Notes under the pieces: generated by a model
What the model was told of the DNA's origin: nothing
Databases searched by the model: none
Seen by the model: only the letters and a program-made list of their open reading frames with translations
Part shown: one piece after another, positions 4,841 through 6,002 of the stretch
Numbering within the stretch: the stretch's first letter is position 1
How the letters are laid out: every line of letters starts with the position of its first letter
NCBI GenBank assembly: GCA_019314005.1
Contig: JAFDAE010000249.1
Location: forward strand, 1-6,002
Source of the DNA: Deltaproteobacteria bacterium
GTDB taxonomy: Bacteria; Desulfobacterota; Desulfobacteria; C00003060; C00003106
Direction of reading: 5' to 3'
Length of the DNA stretch: 6,002 nucleotides
Program-made: the position numbers and the translations under genes

Positions 4841-6002
4841 ATGATAACAACAATTCCAAATTATGATATTATTGAAAAGATAGGTGAGGGTCCCCAATCC
4901 GTCGTTTATAAGGCCTATCATAAAAAAAATCCTAATCGGCTATTGGCTCTCAAGATTCTAAAAGCGGTCTCACTGTCCGAAGCTCAAAGAAGATACTTTC
5001 GGCAGAAAATTGAGCATCTTAAGGTCTTACATGATCCCCGCCTTATCACGCCTTTATCCTTTAAGGTGAGAAGAGGTGTCCAGTTTTTCACTCAGGACTA
5101 TTTCGAAGGGATAACCCTTAATGATTGGGCTAAGAAACGGACCAAAATTATCTTAAATGATTTTTTCGCCATTGCGTGCGAGCTGTCTGAAGCCCTCAAT
5201 AGAGTTCATGAAGCAGGGATTATTCATGGAAGCATCAAACCGCACAATATATTAATTCAGCCGAAACTCCTCGCTATCCGGTTAATCGATTTTATAACCC
5301 CCCTTGATGTGAGAGATGTGAGTCATTTTATTTATGACCGTGGTTTTGTGGAAGGTACTCTGGCCTATACCTCCCCCGAACAGACCGGGCGGATCAGTCA
5401 TAGGGTCGATTTTTCCAGTGACCTCTACTCGCTGGGAATTACCTTTTATAAACTGCTGACAGGGCGACTTCCCTTTTTCTCTACCGACCCCCTGGAATTG
5501 ATCCATTCCCACCTGGCGGAAGAAGCGTCGGCCATCCACGAATTAAATCCCGAAGTTCCTTCTATTTTGGGTAAGGTCATAGCCAAATTGATGTTCAAAC
5601 AGCCGGAGAAACGTTACCAGAGCGCCTCGGGGCTTCTGGCCGACCTCATGCGCTGTCGGGATGAATACTCAGCCACCGGGACAATCAGCGAATTTCCTTT
5701 GGGAATCTATGATCGTACCCATCGAGTCACCTTTGTCTCCAAAATGGTGGGACGCAATAGAGAATCTGGAATTATCCTTGAGGAACATGATAGAGCGACG
5801 CGAGGCCCTTTCCGCTCCCTATTGATTTCAGGACTGCCCGGCATCGGAAAAACCCGCTTGATTCAAGAGCGTCAGAAACCAATCGTGGAGCACAGGGGCT
5901 ATTTTACCTCGGGCAAATTCGACGTCTATCAAAAGAACATTCCATATAGCTCCCTTATTCAGGCCCTCAGAAATTTGGTGAGGACATTTTTAACGGAAAG
6001 TG
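4841..6002 (+). CDS. Ser/Thr-kinase-like + AAA ATPase signalling protein, 5' part only
   Basis: The frame is open for 387 codons and leaves the window. Residues 8-270 form a PknB-like kinase fold: G-loop GEGPQS (15-20, third Gly replaced by Ser), ATP-binding lysine 38 in LLALKIL, probable alpha-C glutamate 58, catalytic-loop segment HGSIKPHN (129-136), metal-binding DFI (150-152, normally DFG), SPE (178-180), and DLYSLG (194-199). The HRD aspartate is replaced by Ser131, while Lys133, Asn136 and Asp150 are kept. It is therefore probably a pseudokinase or a very weak kinase. Residues about 302-387 begin an AAA_16-type ATPase: MVGRNRES, then Walker A GLPGIGKT (331-338). This order matches the giant kinase-ATPase-GAF-histidine kinase proteins (HstK-like); the later domains are inferred. 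An in-frame TGA at 4823 and AGGT at 4831-4834 fix the ATG as the start. It is cytoplasmic in the part seen. Confidence 0.88.
   Translation, partial: MITTIPNYDIIEKIGEGPQSVVYKAYHKKNPNRLLALKILKAVSLSEAQRRYFRQKIEHLKVLHDPRLITPLSFKVRRGVQFFTQDYFEGITLNDWAKKRTKIILNDFFAIACELSEALNRVHEAGIIHGSIKPHNILIQPKLLAIRLIDFITPLDVRDVSHFIYDRGFVEGTLAYTSPEQTGRISHRVDFSSDLYSLGITFYKLLTGRLPFFSTDPLELIHSHLAEEASAIHELNPEVPSILGKVIAKLMFKQPEKRYQSASGLLADLMRCRDEYSATGTISEFPLGIYDRTHRVTFVSKMVGRNRESGIILEEHDRATRGPFRSLLISGLPGIGKTRLIQERQKPIVEHRGYFTSGKFDVYQKNIPYSSLIQALRNLVRTFLTES

Noticed and set aside
4505..4859. Two minus-strand ORFs (94 and 63 codons) over the MITE-like element
   Set aside because: They run across both inverted ends and into the kinase leader, show no transposase motif and have no start signals.
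1..6002. tRNA, rRNA, CRISPR array or phage module
   Set aside because: No cloverleaf, ribosomal signature, regularly spaced repeat series or phage gene is visible on either strand.

Overview
The window looks like an accessory, partly decayed stretch from a Gram-negative bacterium. A member of the Desulfobacterota / former Deltaproteobacteria is the best guess. The clues are a Sec-exported branched-chain-type binding protein paired with a chemoreceptor, a [NiFe]-hydrogenase large-subunit remnant, and a giant Ser/Thr-kinase + AAA ATPase signalling protein. Base composition is moderate, with AT-rich intergenic DNA. The taxon is an inference from gene content; no rRNA or other marker gene is present.

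Layout, all genes on the + strand. 31-375: small protein with a putative lipoprotein signal, an unusually good internal start, and a clear intrinsic terminator (412-444). 445-943: about 500 bp with no convincing gene but several inverted repeats and short degenerate coding-like stretches. 944-2113: periplasmic ligand-binding protein (Peripla_BP_6 type). A perfect 13-bp hairpin lies in the 73-nt gap before the next gene. 2187-4108: methyl-accepting chemotaxis protein, broken near its C-terminus by an internal deletion that also shifts the frame, so it reads as two overlapping ORFs (2187-3869 and 3866-4108, ATGA overlap). 4123-4281: the first ~41 residues of a [NiFe]-hydrogenase large subunit including the RIEGH motif, then abrupt loss of homology. 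4282-4840: gene-free DNA with short direct repeats, hairpins, a good extended -10 promoter, and a ~187-bp inverted-repeat element that looks like a MITE (4550-4736). 4841-6002: start of a large kinase/ATPase gene that runs off the window; its kinase domain lacks the catalytic HRD aspartate.

How the genes may work together: the binding protein and the chemoreceptor form a two-gene unit, which suggests that the receptor once sensed the liganded binding protein or that both respond to the same nutrient. The receptor keeps its sensor, membrane segments and CheA/CheW-contacting tip but has lost much of the descending cytoplasmic helix, including the second methylation region. The hydrogenase fragment follows it by 14 nt. 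Broken receptor, beheaded hydrogenase, short repeats and MITE sit next to each other, so this looks like a rearrangement hotspot between two intact signalling genes. I did not find a clearly new defence or mobile system. The most unusual items are the internal start in the first gene, the receptor deletion, the hydrogenase remnant and the HRD-less kinase.
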